The position numbers were made by a program, and so were the translations under genes. DNA of 64,000 bases, taken from contig JASANH010000479.1 in the NCBI GenBank assembly GCA_030248295.1, positions 248,001 through 312,000 on the forward strand. The letters are read 5' to 3'. This document shows, piece after piece, positions 12,941 to 25,730 of the stretch. Position 1 is the stretch's first letter, and every line of letters starts with the position of its first letter. Under the pieces are notes generated by a model that searched no databases, had not been told where the DNA came from, and was given only the letters and a program-made list of their open reading frames with translations. The DNA is from Mesodorylaimus sp. YZB2_4 (taxonomy: Eukaryota > Nematoda > Enoplea > Dorylaimida > Dorylaimidae).

Positions 12941-12995
12941 GGTAAGTTGAGCCGAAGAATCAGTTCTCCCGAGAAGATCAGACATCGCCAGTCGG

Positions 12996-13406
12996 ATGGC
13001 ATCTATAGTAGTTTTCTGTTTTCTCGTATTTCTGGTGTTCTTTTACAACTGCAGGGCGGACGAACTGCGCAGCAGCCGAGTGAAAGTGTTTGTTCCATCC
13101 AAGAACTGTACTATAATCCAGACCAGAGTGCGCAAGGTCGACGGCTACTGTTCGCCCTTGAACGAGCAGCAGATGGTTTGCATCGCGAGCGATCGGTCCA
13201 TGATGGATCCAATCAATTCACGATGTCCAGGTCAGCTGGGCGATCAACCAGCCAGCGACCCCAATCCAGAAGGTCGTGCCAGCTGCACTATCGAGGAGGT
13301 CAGCGAGATCGAGACGCCTGGTCAGTGCGCCTACCTCGGGCGGATCCCCGTTTGCGAGTCGAGGGACGACACGACCATGGACATCTTCAATATGGATTGT
13401 CTGTAG
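12996..13406 (+). CDS. secreted two-repeat eight-cysteine protein, member 1
   Basis: Single exon, 136 residues. A signal peptide (residues 1-21, VVFCFLVFLVFFYNC) is followed by a short basic linker and two tandem modules of about 41 residues. Module 1 starts NCTIIQ and has cysteine spacing C-x13-C-x9-C-x14-C. Module 2 starts SCTIEE with C-x13-C-x8-C-x14-C. Each has a Gly two residues before its second cysteine and an Asp-x-x-Asn before its last. I do not recognise a named domain. Five further members are in this window. A TATA box at 12931 supports the start. A secreted structural, protease-inhibitor-like or effector role is possible, but nothing in the sequence decides. Confidence 0.8.
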   Translation: MASIVVFCFLVFLVFFYNCRADELRSSRVKVFVPSKNCTIIQTRVRKVDGYCSPLNEQQMVCIASDRSMMDPINSRCPGQLGDQPASDPNPEGRASCTIEEVSEIETPGQCAYLGRIPVCESRDDTTMDIFNMDCL

Positions 13407-15122
13407 ACCTCGGCACTGGTCGGGTAACGGTGCCAAAGCCAGATAACTCACGAATGCTGATAGCAAATATAATACTGATACTCTATAGTGATATGTTGTC
13501 ATTACATAAAAAGCCTTTCTTGTTTTTGTCAAAGATATTAGTAAATGTTGAAAATTATCTGGGGATATTGCTTACAGTTACCTAAACTTACTTGAAAGCA
13601 GCTCTGTCTGAGAGTATAGTTTGATTATGACAACGCGCTCGCAAGGTACATCATCGCAGTGTAGATATTTTTTGTGAGCACCTTTAGTTATTGGTCAGTC
13701 TGGACCTGTCAGGCACGTTTGCTTAGCAAGCTATTACTTATATTGTCCGCAGGGCACGTCACCTTCAGGTACCCGACTCCTTGCACCCTGGGGCCCCAGC
13801 CTCTTCAGCGGCCTGTTACCATTCGCAGACGTTTCCTGTTATTACAGAACTTATTCGGAGCACTGAATCTGCCAGTGCTGCCTAGTACCATGCCCTGATG
13901 ATCTTGCCCTTTACTAAAATAAGCAGCCAGCAGACGCTCCCGTCACAAGCTATATTAGACCTGCGTAATTGCTCCCCAAGCCTCATTAGCCAAGCAATTC
14001 CGGATAATTACTTCAGACTCCGTCATGTTGCCTTCGCTAATGAGCCGACTCTGAGTGTTGCACTTAACTATTTATGTGCCAATGTGCACCCATCGTTGCC
14101 AGTTCAAATACAGTTCGAGCATTACATCACATGTCAAATTGATGCAAGTACATGGATACAGGCTGTAGCCTGACTTTTTCGACAAATTTTTCGTTGTCTT
14201 AGTTTTATTTGGTTTAGTTGCGGGGCTGTGGAAAAAGGAGGAAAAACCAACTGCAAGTCAGGAGAATTTCACATCGCGAGTGACTGACTCGTACAAATCG
14301 TAAGTTATCTTTTAGACGACAGAAGCCGATGTGTAAAGCCATAAACCAATGCAAGTCACATAGTACTATCGTGGTGCTCTAATCGTTAGTGGAGAGGCCA
14401 AAACCGGACGAGTAAACAGCATAGACACAGAAATCCATCCGCCATTGTCTGGAAACTGATGTCGGGTTCAGGGTGCCTGTGCAGGTGCTTACAATCGGTG
14501 AAGAAAGCACGGGCTGTTTGTGTGGTCACCTTCTTTTAAAAGGTACGACCGCCAGCCGCCTATGGACACATTCAGGAGAGATTGTTTTAAAACCGAAATA
14601 TCGGACTGCCTCAAACGAATTAGTACATACAGTACTTGTCGTAGCAGTAGATGATATAGGACGATGGTGTAACCATGGTGCAAAGTTCATTGCGAATATT
14701 CTTGTTTTTCGGTCGAGTTTTCAGACCTAAAATTATCATGCTTAAACAGGATCATGCAGGACCTGTAACGTCTTCATGATATCACGTTCCGTGGCACTGC
14801 TCATCACTGATAACACTAAGCAGTGTTTGTGCTGACCAAAACTTATTCCACGCCACTTAAAAGAACTTCACCGCTAAAAACAAGCAATGAGCGTGAACTA
14901 CGGATCAGCAGACCAGACGAGCATAAGTTACTGTATAAATAACCATTGTTTAACTACTCGACACCAGTTTCGTCTAAAGCCAATATCAATTGATGAAACT
15001 AATTCTTCCGTCTCTTACTCACCACCAGGGTTCGGCTCGTGGGTTCAGCTAGCCTTTCACTTAAATGCCGCTTTTATGGCAGAACATTCTTCATTCAAAA
15101 CATTAACTCGACATTGACTTAC
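13407..15122. other. intergenic, no gene seen
   Basis: About 1.7 kb between cysteine-rich gene 1 and the minus-strand CAP gene. It must hold the last exon and 3' UTR of the CAP gene. Candidate acceptors at about 14860-14885 and 14970 give very short C-termini, but I could not choose. Nothing else is convincing. Confidence 0.35.
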
Positions 15123-16714
15123 CGCACAGCTTATCATTATCAGCCACGTATCCAGGAAATACGGTACTGCATTCAGAGCCTGGATCCCCTGGGACGTACC
15201 AGGGGTCCTGTGCCCCTCTAGCTACTAGACAACCGTGTTCGCAATCCATCATCCAATAAGGTTGCCCATCCTTCTGGCAATAAGCCCTGGCGCACCCGAT
15301 TGCGGCAGTAGCGTAATTTACCATCTGCAATTCGAGTCACATGCAACATCAAAAATTGATAAAAAGATAGTTTTGCTTACAGAAGTATCTTTTGCACTAG
15401 ATTTCATTAACGCTGTTGTGTTGAGTTCCTCGATACTCTCCAACAATACTCCCAATACTGCAGCATAATTTTGTGGCCGTGCTGCCGTTGATGCTTGATT
15501 AGGGCAAGATGCAACCTTTGCTTCCGCGAACTTCTGCAATTCGGTGTTCCACGACTGAAAATGTCATAACATAGTATTTTCACTGTATGTAACAAGTCCT
15601 CATGATATCACCGTCAATAACACCGCATATCAATGATGAAAAGTGCAACCAGCATTCATGGCGATGGGGAGATCGATATCCTCCCCGGATAGGACACGTC
15701 AACCGCTCTGGTTGATCTTCCAGCAGGACCGGCAGGAGGGAGGTATAGTCGAGAGACATACTGTACTTTCAAGTGTGCACCCAGAGCGTCGGTTCACAGT
15801 TGTGGTAAGTGAGTCCATTTCATATTTTTATTGTTTGACCGGAACCATAGCTTGTTTGATGATTCAAACCTTTTAGCTAAGCGCCCAAGCCTGCATGCAG
15901 CCAACGCAAAATTTTTAGTGTTCCCACACAGGGTTTAGATTTTGAACATGTAATCAAGACTTGATCAGGTGACTATGCCTAAACAAGGAAGCCTCTATAT
16001 GAGTGCGATCAAACAGACATGAAACAGAAAGTGTCTCCCACAACTATCCGGCTAGACAATTGCTTTTGCACGCTAAGCTCTGCGTGCAACGCCTACCGTA
16101 CAGTGGTAGCTCCTCAGGGACACCACTGAGGGGCTGCCACCCTCTGGGGGTGGTGTGTCCCTCAGGGACAGTGGTCATTTGCTTGCTGAAAACCACAGCT
16201 TTAACTGAGTTCTATTCATTTTCAGTCAAAGCTGAAGAAACTTCCACAGCACATCGCCCCGTCGATCATCAGTCTAAAGCACCATTACGCCGAGACATCT
16301 TACTCTCAACAAACAGCACTGCTAGCTGACCGCAAGACTTGCTGGGTATCATGCCCAAATCGTTCTTCTTGATGTATGCCAAACAGCGGGCAGCAGAAGA
16401 ACATTTGAGGGGAATTAAACATTTATGGTGAGCGCTGGTGAGTTTAACATTCAAGGTAAGGAGCAAGCGAGACACTCTCTCATTGAAGTTATTTCCGATG
16501 TTTAAATGGGAGACACGACGCACTGTACTGCAGACCCGGCGCGACGCCAGCCACTTACCACTCTCAGCATTGCAGTAGCCCCTACCGCCTTGCGTAGGTT
16601 ATTATAGGCGGCTACGAGTTCCTGACTTTCAGCCTCAGTAAAAATGACTAAATGGGCGTTTGCCACCAGACTACAACCAGTGATAAAAATCAGGAAAAGC
16701 GGTGCGGATACCAT
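15123..16714 (-). CDS. CAP/SCP family secreted protein with a degenerate tetrad
   Basis: Exons 16714-16559, 15554-15381 and 15324-15123 join in phase; the end exon was not resolved. Start MVSAPLFLIFITGCSLVANA is a signal peptide. The first helix (VAAYNNLRKAVGATAMLRV) and the next (SWNTELQKFAEAKVASCPN) align with the + strand CAP gene at 18962, with introns at the same three positions. The region equivalent to GHYTQ/VW reads MVNYATAAIGCARAYC, so the usual His and the Glu of the GEN motif are absent while cysteines stay. The cation-binding tetrad of CAP proteins therefore appears lost. Intron 1 is about 1 kb, against 78 bp in its paralog. Likely a diverged secreted paralog rather than a pseudogene, since the frame is intact. 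Confidence 0.7.
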
Positions 16715-16850
16715 TGTCGGTCTGAGTAGGTCTGTACCAGCGATGAGCAGAAATATACCCTCTACCTCGTTCAAAAGTCGCTGATTCGCTCCAAAGTCAA
16801 TTGTAAGATGTTGAGAGCAGGACTATGATTCCATTTTGGGTAGCTGGAGA

Positions 16851-16857
16851 TATATAT
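16851..16857 (-). promoter_or_regulatory. TATA-like element of the minus-strand CAP gene
   Basis: ATATATA on the minus strand, about 137 bp before the ATG at 16714. Confidence 0.35.
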
Positions 16858-16874
16858 GGCCCTTGGGAAAGCAC

Positions 16875-18840
16875 CAACGAGCGAAATTATCATCCTGGAA
16901 GTCATAATAGCTCTTTTGTGCCTTACTTACATTGTCTCTTTGTTCTGAGTTGGAGCAATGTTAGCTAATCGTGGGCGAGTGCACGGGACAATGAGCTGGG
17001 ACAAATTCAGCTGGGGCAACAAATATCTGGGACAAATAGCATTGTTATGTGTCGCTCGCTTATCAATGCCAAACGTCCAGTGACTGTATTTAATTTTAGC
17101 ATAAAAGATTGGTCTGGGCTAGTGCTGAAACAATTTTATTGTGAGACAGTCTCGCCATGACTCATTCGATCATGAGCAGGGAATCAGCGAGTCCAACTGA
17201 TTGTAAGTGATACACGTTGCTGCGGGCTAGTCACTCTGTGCCCGCGCCATGATACCTCCAGTCAGGGATTTAGACCCCCCTCATCACTGAGACTTACCCA
17301 CGACCTGGCGCCCATAATCAGTCAGGCTTATTTGACCAAACCCGCCACCCGTCGAGCTGCGAATGCAGCATTAGATAGCAGATTCGTATTAATGCAAATT
17401 GTGATCTAGTCAGGATTAGTTATCAATAGGTCTACGGCCAGCAGTCAGATTTTCCAAGAAAGGTTGTGTGAGCTCATTCATACCTTGCATACATACCCTC
17501 ACATAGGGTAGCGACAGATAATCAGCGCCCAGCGTATACGCCTCTAACTGTTCAGCCTCAATTTTTTCATGCATCTCCGAGTGCTCTGTTGGATATCTTC
17601 TTGTGGGTTTTGGCGGATATCTCCACGTATAAAGGCATCTAACAAGGCCCCTATGTGAGTCCTAATAAGAGGCACTGTTGTTGGGGATAGCGATAAAAAT
17701 GATAAGATGACAAAATTATGAGACAATCAACACAGGCATGCTTTAAATAAATCTTATGATGTACATATCGCCTTTGGGATGCGCACACCCGTCACGTGCC
17801 ACATGGTGCCGCGTGCACATTGCCAAACAGGTATTAGGCCCATACTTGCACAGGGAATTTACCTTCTCAAGGACGCGTAAGTGAGGGGGACTATGGGATT
17901 TCAAAGGGGACTATAACGAATGTGCTAATGCAAGTGAGGATTCAGGGTATGCTCGCAGTCGCTTGCCCCTCATTTTGCTCAAGCAATGCATCAATCGCTT
18001 ATTATATGAAGCTTCATTAGTGCGAGTTTTAGCCCAGGCATGAGCGGCCCTAACATAAATCACAATGAGCTGATTGTGAGATGCCATCGTTTCCACTAGA
18101 ACGACTACGTCGAAATCATTGAAATTCATGTCAGTTTTTTTCGGTTGGTTTTCGGTCAGTTTTTGGATGCATTAAGTAGTGCATAGCAATGACTGCTGCT
18201 TTGATTCCAGTAGGGAGGTTTGAGATAACCCTTGTCGAGTCTCGGATACTTCAAATGCAGCACTAGGCATATCCTGTTCCTCTCGTAATATCATATCACC
18301 AAGTTTACCTGAACTTTGACTGGACAGTACTCATATTAGGGAAGATCACGAAGAGCCCACAGAGCATGGTTGTACATAAGGGTTCCAATCAAGCCTTTTG
18401 CGTCAAAGGCTTCATAATCCTGTTATTCATGTGGACAGACAACAATAGAGACTGCTCACTATATTCGGAACAGCCATCTCTCACGACTGAAGTTTAGAAA
18501 TAAACTTTCTATTTCAGACTACTTACTTGATTACGCTGAAAATTTCTAATTATCAGCCTAATTTTACGCCAAAGCTAAACTGACCGCGTGCCAGCCCTAC
18601 GAAGTTCTAGTTAGCCTATAAGCCGGTTTTTCACGATCGCTCGCTTATTTGTGAAATTCCGTTCCTAGTATCAGCTTAAACTGGTTTTCAGCAGCAGACG
18701 AGAACCGACTCCGTATATTGAGTCAGAGGTTCAAAAATAAATTTGGCTAGAGTATAAAAGTGAGATCACGAAAAAATTGGTTGCCTCATCAATCATTTCA
18801 TGAAGGAAATCGAATCTAAAATAAAATCAGCCTTAACCCA
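16875..18840. other. gene-poor interval between divergent CAP genes
   Basis: About 2 kb upstream of both CAP genes, which are transcribed away from each other. No coding exon is convincing. It is AT-balanced unique-looking sequence with no long repeat seen by eye. Confidence 0.4.
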
Positions 18841-18855
18841 ATGCGAGACAAGCCC

Positions 18856-18863
18856 TATATAAG
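18856..18863 (+). promoter_or_regulatory. TATA box of the plus-strand CAP gene
   Basis: TATATAAG about 100 bp before the ATG at 18962. Confidence 0.5.
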
Positions 18864-18961
18864 CAGGCCGTTTTCAGGGTAAAAGCATGTTCAACTACGA
18901 AATAGATCAAGTCCAACTCGCGATCACAACGGATCTCTGCTCTTGCGATATCGTCGTCACG

Positions 18962-19780
18962 ATGACTCTCCTGTTCTCCTCGCTCTTCGTGGCCTTCATC
19001 TGCTTTCATTTCGGCTCTGCCAACCAACTTATCAACTTGAGCGATGCCGATAAGCAGAGCGCGGTCGATGTCCATAATCATTATCGAATTGAGGCCGGAG
19101 CTACAGCGATGCAGAAACTGGTAAGATTGCTGAAACGCCGAAGGGCTCAGGGTTCCAATCGTCCTCGTCTCCATCCAGCGATACATAATCCTTTTCAGAA
19201 ATGGAACAACCAAATAGCAGAATTCTCCCAAAGGGCGGTATCGCAATGTAAATTCGACCACACGACTTGGGACGATCGCCAAAACGTTGCTGGTTTCAAG
19301 TTCATCGGCGAAAACATCTACACCGTATCTGGCCCAGCTATGGATCAACCGACAGTCAAGACGGCAGTCGACGATTGGGCATCGGAGCAGAAGGATTTCG
19401 ATCTGAACTCGAACTCGTGCAGCGCTATGTGCGGCCACTACACTCAGGTACAGTACGAGTCACTGTTAGACTGTGACCAGAAAGAATCAATATCCCATTT
19501 TCAGATCGTTTGGGCCAACACGACTGACGTTGGATGCGCGATTTCCCAATGCGATAGTATCCAAGGCTTTGGCAGTGATGCTGGATATCTCATTTTTTGC
19601 AATTATGGTATTGGTGGCAACATGATCGGAGAAAAACCTTTCGAAAAAGCGGGAACCAGTGCTGAAATAGGCTCTAAATGCCAAGACACATTCAGTAACC
19701 AGCCAGATGCTAATGGGTTATGCGGTAAGCGATGTTGTCCTACATCAGCACGGTTGAAGTGTACTGCAGGCGTGGGCTGA
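18962..19780 (+). CDS. CAP/SCP family secreted protein (venom-allergen-like)
   Basis: CAP-superfamily protein secreted through a signal peptide (MTLLFSSLFVAFICFHFGSA). Exons 18962-19120, 19199-19447, 19505-19724, then probably 19770-19780. Motifs are all present: HNHYR (first His), GENIY (Glu), CGHYTQ IVWA across intron 2 (second His) and GYLIFCNYGIGGN. The C-terminal extension holds paired cysteines. Introns 1-3 have lengths divisible by three and no in-frame stop (78, 57 and 45 bp), so unspliced RNA would also encode one continuous protein. The third is called because the minus-strand paralog has a donor at the same LCG position. A small upstream ATG (18887) is in frame but lies before the signal peptide. 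Nematode CAP proteins act in gland secretion, cuticle or immune modulation; the role here is unknown. Confidence 0.85.
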   Translation: MTLLFSSLFVAFICFHFGSANQLINLSDADKQSAVDVHNHYRIEAGATAMQKLVRLLKRRRAQGSNRPRLHPAIHNPFQKWNNQIAEFSQRAVSQCKFDHTTWDDRQNVAGFKFIGENIYTVSGPAMDQPTVKTAVDDWASEQKDFDLNSNSCSAMCGHYTQVQYESLLDCDQKESISHFQIVWANTTDVGCAISQCDSIQGFGSDAGYLIFCNYGIGGNMIGEKPFEKAGTSAEIGSKCQDTFSNQPDANGLCGKRCCPTSARLKCTAGVG

Positions 19781-20039
19781 TCTGACAACGAGCCACCAAC
19801 CTCCTGTAGGCAGAATGAGTGTGCTGGCAAGGCCTATTGACTGTTGGCTCACAGCAGAAGGTACAATTCGTACAGCGAGGCTTACGATTAGCCCTGTCGC
19901 GGCTGGTGAGTTACTATAGTCCTCCATGATCGACTCCCGCCTGGTTTTGAAACTTTCTTCCTTTTCTTTTCCCATCACCACTTTCTGCTTTTGGCATGTA
20001 CTGTAGATAAAACACTTGTTTTCTTTTTTTACCCATCCT

Positions 20040-20455
20040 AGTCGGTATAGGTAAGGGTCGATTTTTGGACCTTCCCCACGGGCCAGGGGGCTTATTTGTT
20101 GACCCTATCTTGCCATCGACTAGGGGCAATCCGGTATGCATGCCGGGCAAGGGCGCGTGTCAGTCGCATTGCCGCAATGTCGACGGTTACCCCGTGGGAC
20201 AACCATAGTTAGCCAGTCCCCGTGAGGGGCCCCGGATTCGAGACCCTCCCGCCCCATAAGGTGTCTCCTCGTTTATAGACCGCAGAGGGATGAAGGGTGA
20301 GTCACCCCCCGCCAGGCACGCAAGGCGCACAGAGAACTTCACCAAATTCTCAGACGGCCAGGGTTGAACTCAGGGTCGACTGGTTTCCAGCTCTGCCGAG
20401 CAAACTGTGACACACGCTTTTCACCGCTGCACCGCTAAGGCGGCTAGACAAAACA
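20040..20455 (-). mobile_element. tRNA-derived SINE, fullest copy
   Basis: Read on the minus strand it starts with a tRNA-like head. Box A is near 20438-20417 (GGTGCAGCGGTGAAAAGCG) and box B at 20371-20361 (GAGTTCAACCC). The spacing fits a tRNA-Ser/Leu-like ancestor with a long variable arm. A body of about 300 bp follows, containing CATCCCTCTGCGGTC, CACCTTATGGGGCGGGAGG and GACACGCGCCCTTGCC. Parts recur at 11430-11690 and 3570-3745, which defines a dispersed family. No target-site duplication was established by eye. Confidence 0.6.
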
Positions 20456-21440
20456 TTCTAGGAGAACAGTTTCAGGGTTGACACTTGTTTTTCAGGATAA
20501 TCAGACCATTGAATCGTGACTTAACGTGACCATCGAACGAAATATATTATATACTCGCACTGTATTGGTATTTTACGATGATGTTTTGTCCTTTGGCTAA
20601 TTTGCTTGAGCTGAACTCCCTTTGATCATGAGCTGAATGGTATTGTGTGGATGTGCTGTACTGGGCATGTTGTGTATTTACAGGTTAGGTTTTTTATTTT
20701 GCTCATTAATGCATAAGCTATAATAAAACTGGGTTTTGGAGAAATGGCTCCCATGATGTCTTACCGAATACACATCAGAACACGAGCCTCGGATTTAGAA
20801 GAAGTCTGGTCTCAGTAGAACCTCCAGCCGCAACCGCCCAGACCCTTGCAAATGACGCTGGCACTGAGGCACAAATTACCCACACCGTCATTCTCCAGTC
20901 TGTACTCTGGTCCCTCCCCTCCAAACAATTATCTATAGCACGCGTAAGTGCTCCATCAGGCCTCGAATCCCATTATGACAAATCCCTTTTCCAGAAAGTT
21001 TTTCTGTTTGACATTTACAAGGCTGTGTCAGGGTCCCAAATATAATAGCCTATGGTGTGGTGCAGCTAGCAACGTCTTCTTAACTGCAGATCGCCCATCA
21101 TCGTCCCACGAAGTCTTTTGTTTGGACACTGATCGAGAGAAGGGACTTGGGCCGATTAACATCAGCAGGGCGCTGTTTTGAAAGCAGACATTGAAAAAAG
21201 TTAAGGCTGACGCCCATCTTGTTATGACTTTAATTTACCTAATAACATGTATGTTTTGAAGAGGAGCAACTAACATTTAAATTAGCGCTTGTCACAGCCC
21301 ACCATCAACTAGTAGCCTGCCAAGAAACATAAAAAGACGAGGACGAGGGTTGTTATTTTCGAATTTAGATTGGTGTAATTTTCTAAAGAATGTCTGATTT
21401 CGTTTTTTCATCGTCGCCTTCGATGTTGATCAGGGCCTAA
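20456..21440. other. intergenic, no gene seen
   Basis: About 1 kb with only short open frames and no domain or signal-peptide support. It ends at the TATA box of cysteine-rich gene 2. Confidence 0.4.
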
Positions 21441-21449
21441 CGACGGCTT

Positions 21450-21457
21450 TATAAAAA
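21450..21457 (+). promoter_or_regulatory. TATA box of cysteine-rich gene 2
   Basis: TATAAAAA 57 bp before the ATG at 21507. Confidence 0.6.
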
Positions 21458-21506
21458 GGCATGCGCAGTACCCGTAAGTCAAAATTGAAGAATTGCTCGG
21501 ACGATA

Positions 21507-21947
21507 ATGATGTCCAGGTTAGCCCTCTGCGTGATTCTATGTTCAGCAATTTTCCAAAGTCAAGGTATGCCACCAGGAAACGAGGACAGTCATTTTCGAT
21601 CCAGGCAAGTCAAAAATTGTACAATGACAGTCTCTGTTCTGCGCGTGGTACCTGGTCAATGCTCGCTGCTGTCCGGTGGATACGTGGCCTGCGTAACGTC
21701 CAATCCCCCGCTTTTGGATCCGCTCAATCCTCGATGCCCGCAGCAACTGGCTACTCGAATCGCCAACGACATAGACACGGGGAAAGGTTACAACTGCTCA
21801 GTTGAGGAATCGATCGTGAGGGAAGTCGCTGGTCGATGTAAGCGTTTCCGCAATCGACAAGCTTGCGTGTCACTAGATGGCAGAACGGTGGAACTATCTG
21901 CCGAATGCCTGCAAGTGAAACTGGGTGGGCACAACAAGCACATTTGA
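21507..21947 (+). CDS. secreted two-repeat eight-cysteine protein, member 2
   Basis: Single exon, 146 residues. Signal peptide MMSRLALCVILCSAIFQSQG, then two modules. Module 1 begins NCTMTVSVLRVVPGQC with spacing C-x13-C-x9-C-x14-C and ends DPLNPRC. Module 2 begins NCSVEESIVREVAGRC with spacing C-x13-C-x8-C-x13-C. Both modules start with an Asn-Cys-Thr/Ser N-glycosylation sequon. A 12-residue tail (VKLGGHNKHI) follows the last cysteine, longer than in members 1, 3, 4 and 6. No homology to a named family recognised. It sits 0.7 kb upstream of a cuticle collagen in the same direction. Confidence 0.8.
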   Translation: MMSRLALCVILCSAIFQSQGMPPGNEDSHFRSRQVKNCTMTVSVLRVVPGQCSLLSGGYVACVTSNPPLLDPLNPRCPQQLATRIANDIDTGKGYNCSVEESIVREVAGRCKRFRNRQACVSLDGRTVELSAECLQVKLGGHNKHI

Positions 21948-22534
21948 TGTGTGCTGTTAGCACTGCTGTGCGACATTGTTTCATTTTGTTTCATTATGCT
22001 CTGTCAAAATTTGCGTTTATAAAACTTGCATTCCTGATCTTTCGGCGGGTGTCGATGTCTTCATGCTCCTGTGCATGAGCCATATCGGCGCACACTTAAC
22101 TATATACGGAATATCAAAGCCCGGAAACATTTTACATTCTCTGTCGTACATATGTATATCTCTCACTTTTCCAGTGTCTTCCAACTTTTTCCATACCCTA
22201 GTACTCATGCTCATCAGCCACATCACCATTTTTGCTCTACTTACGCCCGTACTCATCGCAAGTTTCCAAAGAACGCTTCGCGTCGATATGCCTCACTTCA
22301 TGCGCCAAGTACTCTCTCAAAGACGCGGCGGGACCCGCGCAACGATCTACGCATGAAACAACTCTTCAGAAGAGTGCTCCAGGAAGAGACGCGCAATTTC
22401 GGAATAATAGCGATTCGTTCCGACGAGAAAAATATGCAGACACTGTTCCGAAAAAGTGCATTTTTTGCGTAGGCCCGTGATGCGTTTATGTATGGCCAGA
22501 TGCTCAGCACTGGGTGGTCTATTCTGAATTTCCC

Positions 22535-22540
22535 TATAAA
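22535..22540 (+). promoter_or_regulatory. TATA box of collagen gene 1
   Basis: CTATAAATA context about 100 bp before the ATG at 22638. Confidence 0.6.
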
Positions 22541-22637
22541 TACCCGGCTCCGAGTATGAGCAGACATCATCGGCAACTTCGGTGCTCCGTTCAGTTATCT
22601 GCCTGCCATCTGCCAATTCTCGAAGGCGAGTTCCAAA

Positions 22638-23595
<958 letters not shown>

Positions 23596-23709
23596 GCCGA
23601 TGACAAGAGACTTACAGTATCTCCTGCTTTGACTTTACTGCCTCTTTTCTGCTTACCTCATACGCGCGCACGCTTTTTCCTTTTCAAAGCTAAATCAATG
23701 CTAAATAAA

Positions 23710-25640
23710 TTATGGCTTTCCTTATTTGTGAACATCCTGCCTCTGGCTGGCACGAAAATATGGACTTTTCCTCACATCACATAGCACAGTAATGGCTAGT
23801 CTACGCGCGGAGCTGGAATGTACAGACACTCTCTGTGAGCACGATTAATTATACTGTATCTGCCTTCACTTGGACGGAAAATCCTTTTCTGGGCATGATT
23901 TCACCAAGTTACAGGCAGTAACAAGCCCACAAGCGACTCGTGCTTCGCCAAAATAAGCAGGAAATCCAAGTGGACACAAGAAGTCGTTGCACGATAGAGT
24001 GATCCTTTCATGAACTCACAAGTTCTCACAAGGAACGAGACAGGCAGGACTTTGTAGCACTGCTCGTTTTCTATTCGGCCAAATTTTTGCCATGGTTTTC
24101 TTTCTTTTCCTCATTTGGCGAGTAGAAGATGGTGATGACTGGAAACAAGAATTTCTCTGACCTACGAAGAAACAGAACTTTTCAACGGCTTCTGCTCCTT
24201 CAACTTTAAAAAATCAATGCGATGTTGCCTTCTGCTCATTTACTTACAAGTTCTGCCTCGATCTCTCTGAAGTCCTTTTAAAAAGACTGACAATATCCTA
24301 ACATGGTGAAACGCTCGACCATAGTGCTCGTGACTTCCTATTTGTATTTCGGATATTTGCTACTTGATCACAAGATCCTTGAAGCGAGGCACCGTTTCTG
24401 ACTGGTGAGTTTGTTCGTGGTGAAACTCGTATACTTGGAAAATAGTCACTTGTGGTACCTCGGTGAAACTGGGCCCCTGTTCTGATAATGACACAAGTTC
24501 GTGTGCCAGAAACAATGTATGGGTTGCCAATACGCCCTTGTTCTTCCCCATGCGCCGAAGAAGACGGTTTGTGTCACTTATTTTCAATGAGGTGCAATGG
24601 CTACCGTGAAGATCCAGTATATGCCCTTGTTTAGTTACAGCTTGAAACCAGAAATATCAAAACTAGAATTCGTCTGTTCAAAACGTCAGTGTCCCATTTA
24701 GTGGGTTTGCGGACTAGATCAGTCGTCGTTTGCTCCGCTATTATTTCTTCCATTTGTCTTTGCCCTTGCGACGAAACTCACAATACGTTAGTGTCAGATA
24801 ACACACTTTTCTTCGGTTCATTTATTTTGGGCGCTTTCCGCTGTTCCACTTGGCTTGGCGAAAATACGCAGTTGCTTCTGGTCGTGTCAGAATGTCTCTA
24901 ATCATTCACATACTCGTCACATCCCACCCTACTTTTTTTGTCCCATTCACCATGATAAATGTTGTACAGGTGTTGTTCCCAAATTTGACCCATTTTGCAT
25001 AAACTGCTTGTCATAATAGTCTGATCAGACACTAAACGCAAGTAGAATTTTCTGAAATTGATAGTCTGTTGGATGTGCAATGCGTCTTTGCTGCCGTGGA
25101 AGATAGACTTCATCGTTATACTAGCCAGTGGGCTTTTTTCAACGTCAGTTCAAAAATTACAAGTCTGAGAAGGGGCGCAAATCAGCGGCTGTAACTAATT
25201 AATAATTGCTATGCTAGAGTGGGGTAATTACAAAGGCCTTAAAAACGCCCAGTTCAACCCCATGTTAATTTGCCTCCGTGCTCAAACTACGAACTTTTAT
25301 TCTGTCAAATATACAGCAACAGGTAGGCAAAAAAAGTGCTGCCTAGTAGGCCAGACGCAATCTCAAACTAAAATGATGGATGGGAACACGCTTGACCGAG
25401 AGCTTGTGATTCAAACACTTTTTTCCAACTAGTTGTCTTGCGCCACAGTAGAACAGACTAGCCGTGATACCTGTTTTCTGCTTTGAACAAATCGGGAGCA
25501 AGTGAGACGACAATTGGCTCGGCGAGCATGTTCGGGAGAGGGGACTATGCTGACAGTGAGTAGCGCATTGTCTCAAACGTGATACCAAGCGCCGTCGCGC
25601 TCCAGTAAATGCTATGCATGAATGGGTTTTGAGTGAGACG
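23710..25640. other. intergenic, no gene seen
   Basis: About 1.9 kb between collagens 1 and 2. Short open frames on both strands have no start context, signal peptide or repeat structure. No tandem repeats noticed. Confidence 0.4.
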
Positions 25641-25648
25641 AGCAAGCC

Positions 25649-25655
25649 TATAAAA
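25649..25655 (+). promoter_or_regulatory. TATA box of collagen gene 2
   Basis: TATAAAA 82 bp before the ATG at 25731. Confidence 0.6.
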
Positions 25656-25730
25656 CCGTCGCCGTGGAAGGCCCTTCTTGGTGGAGTCGACTGTTACGTT
25701 CCAAGTCAGTGCGGTGACCTGAAATAAGAA

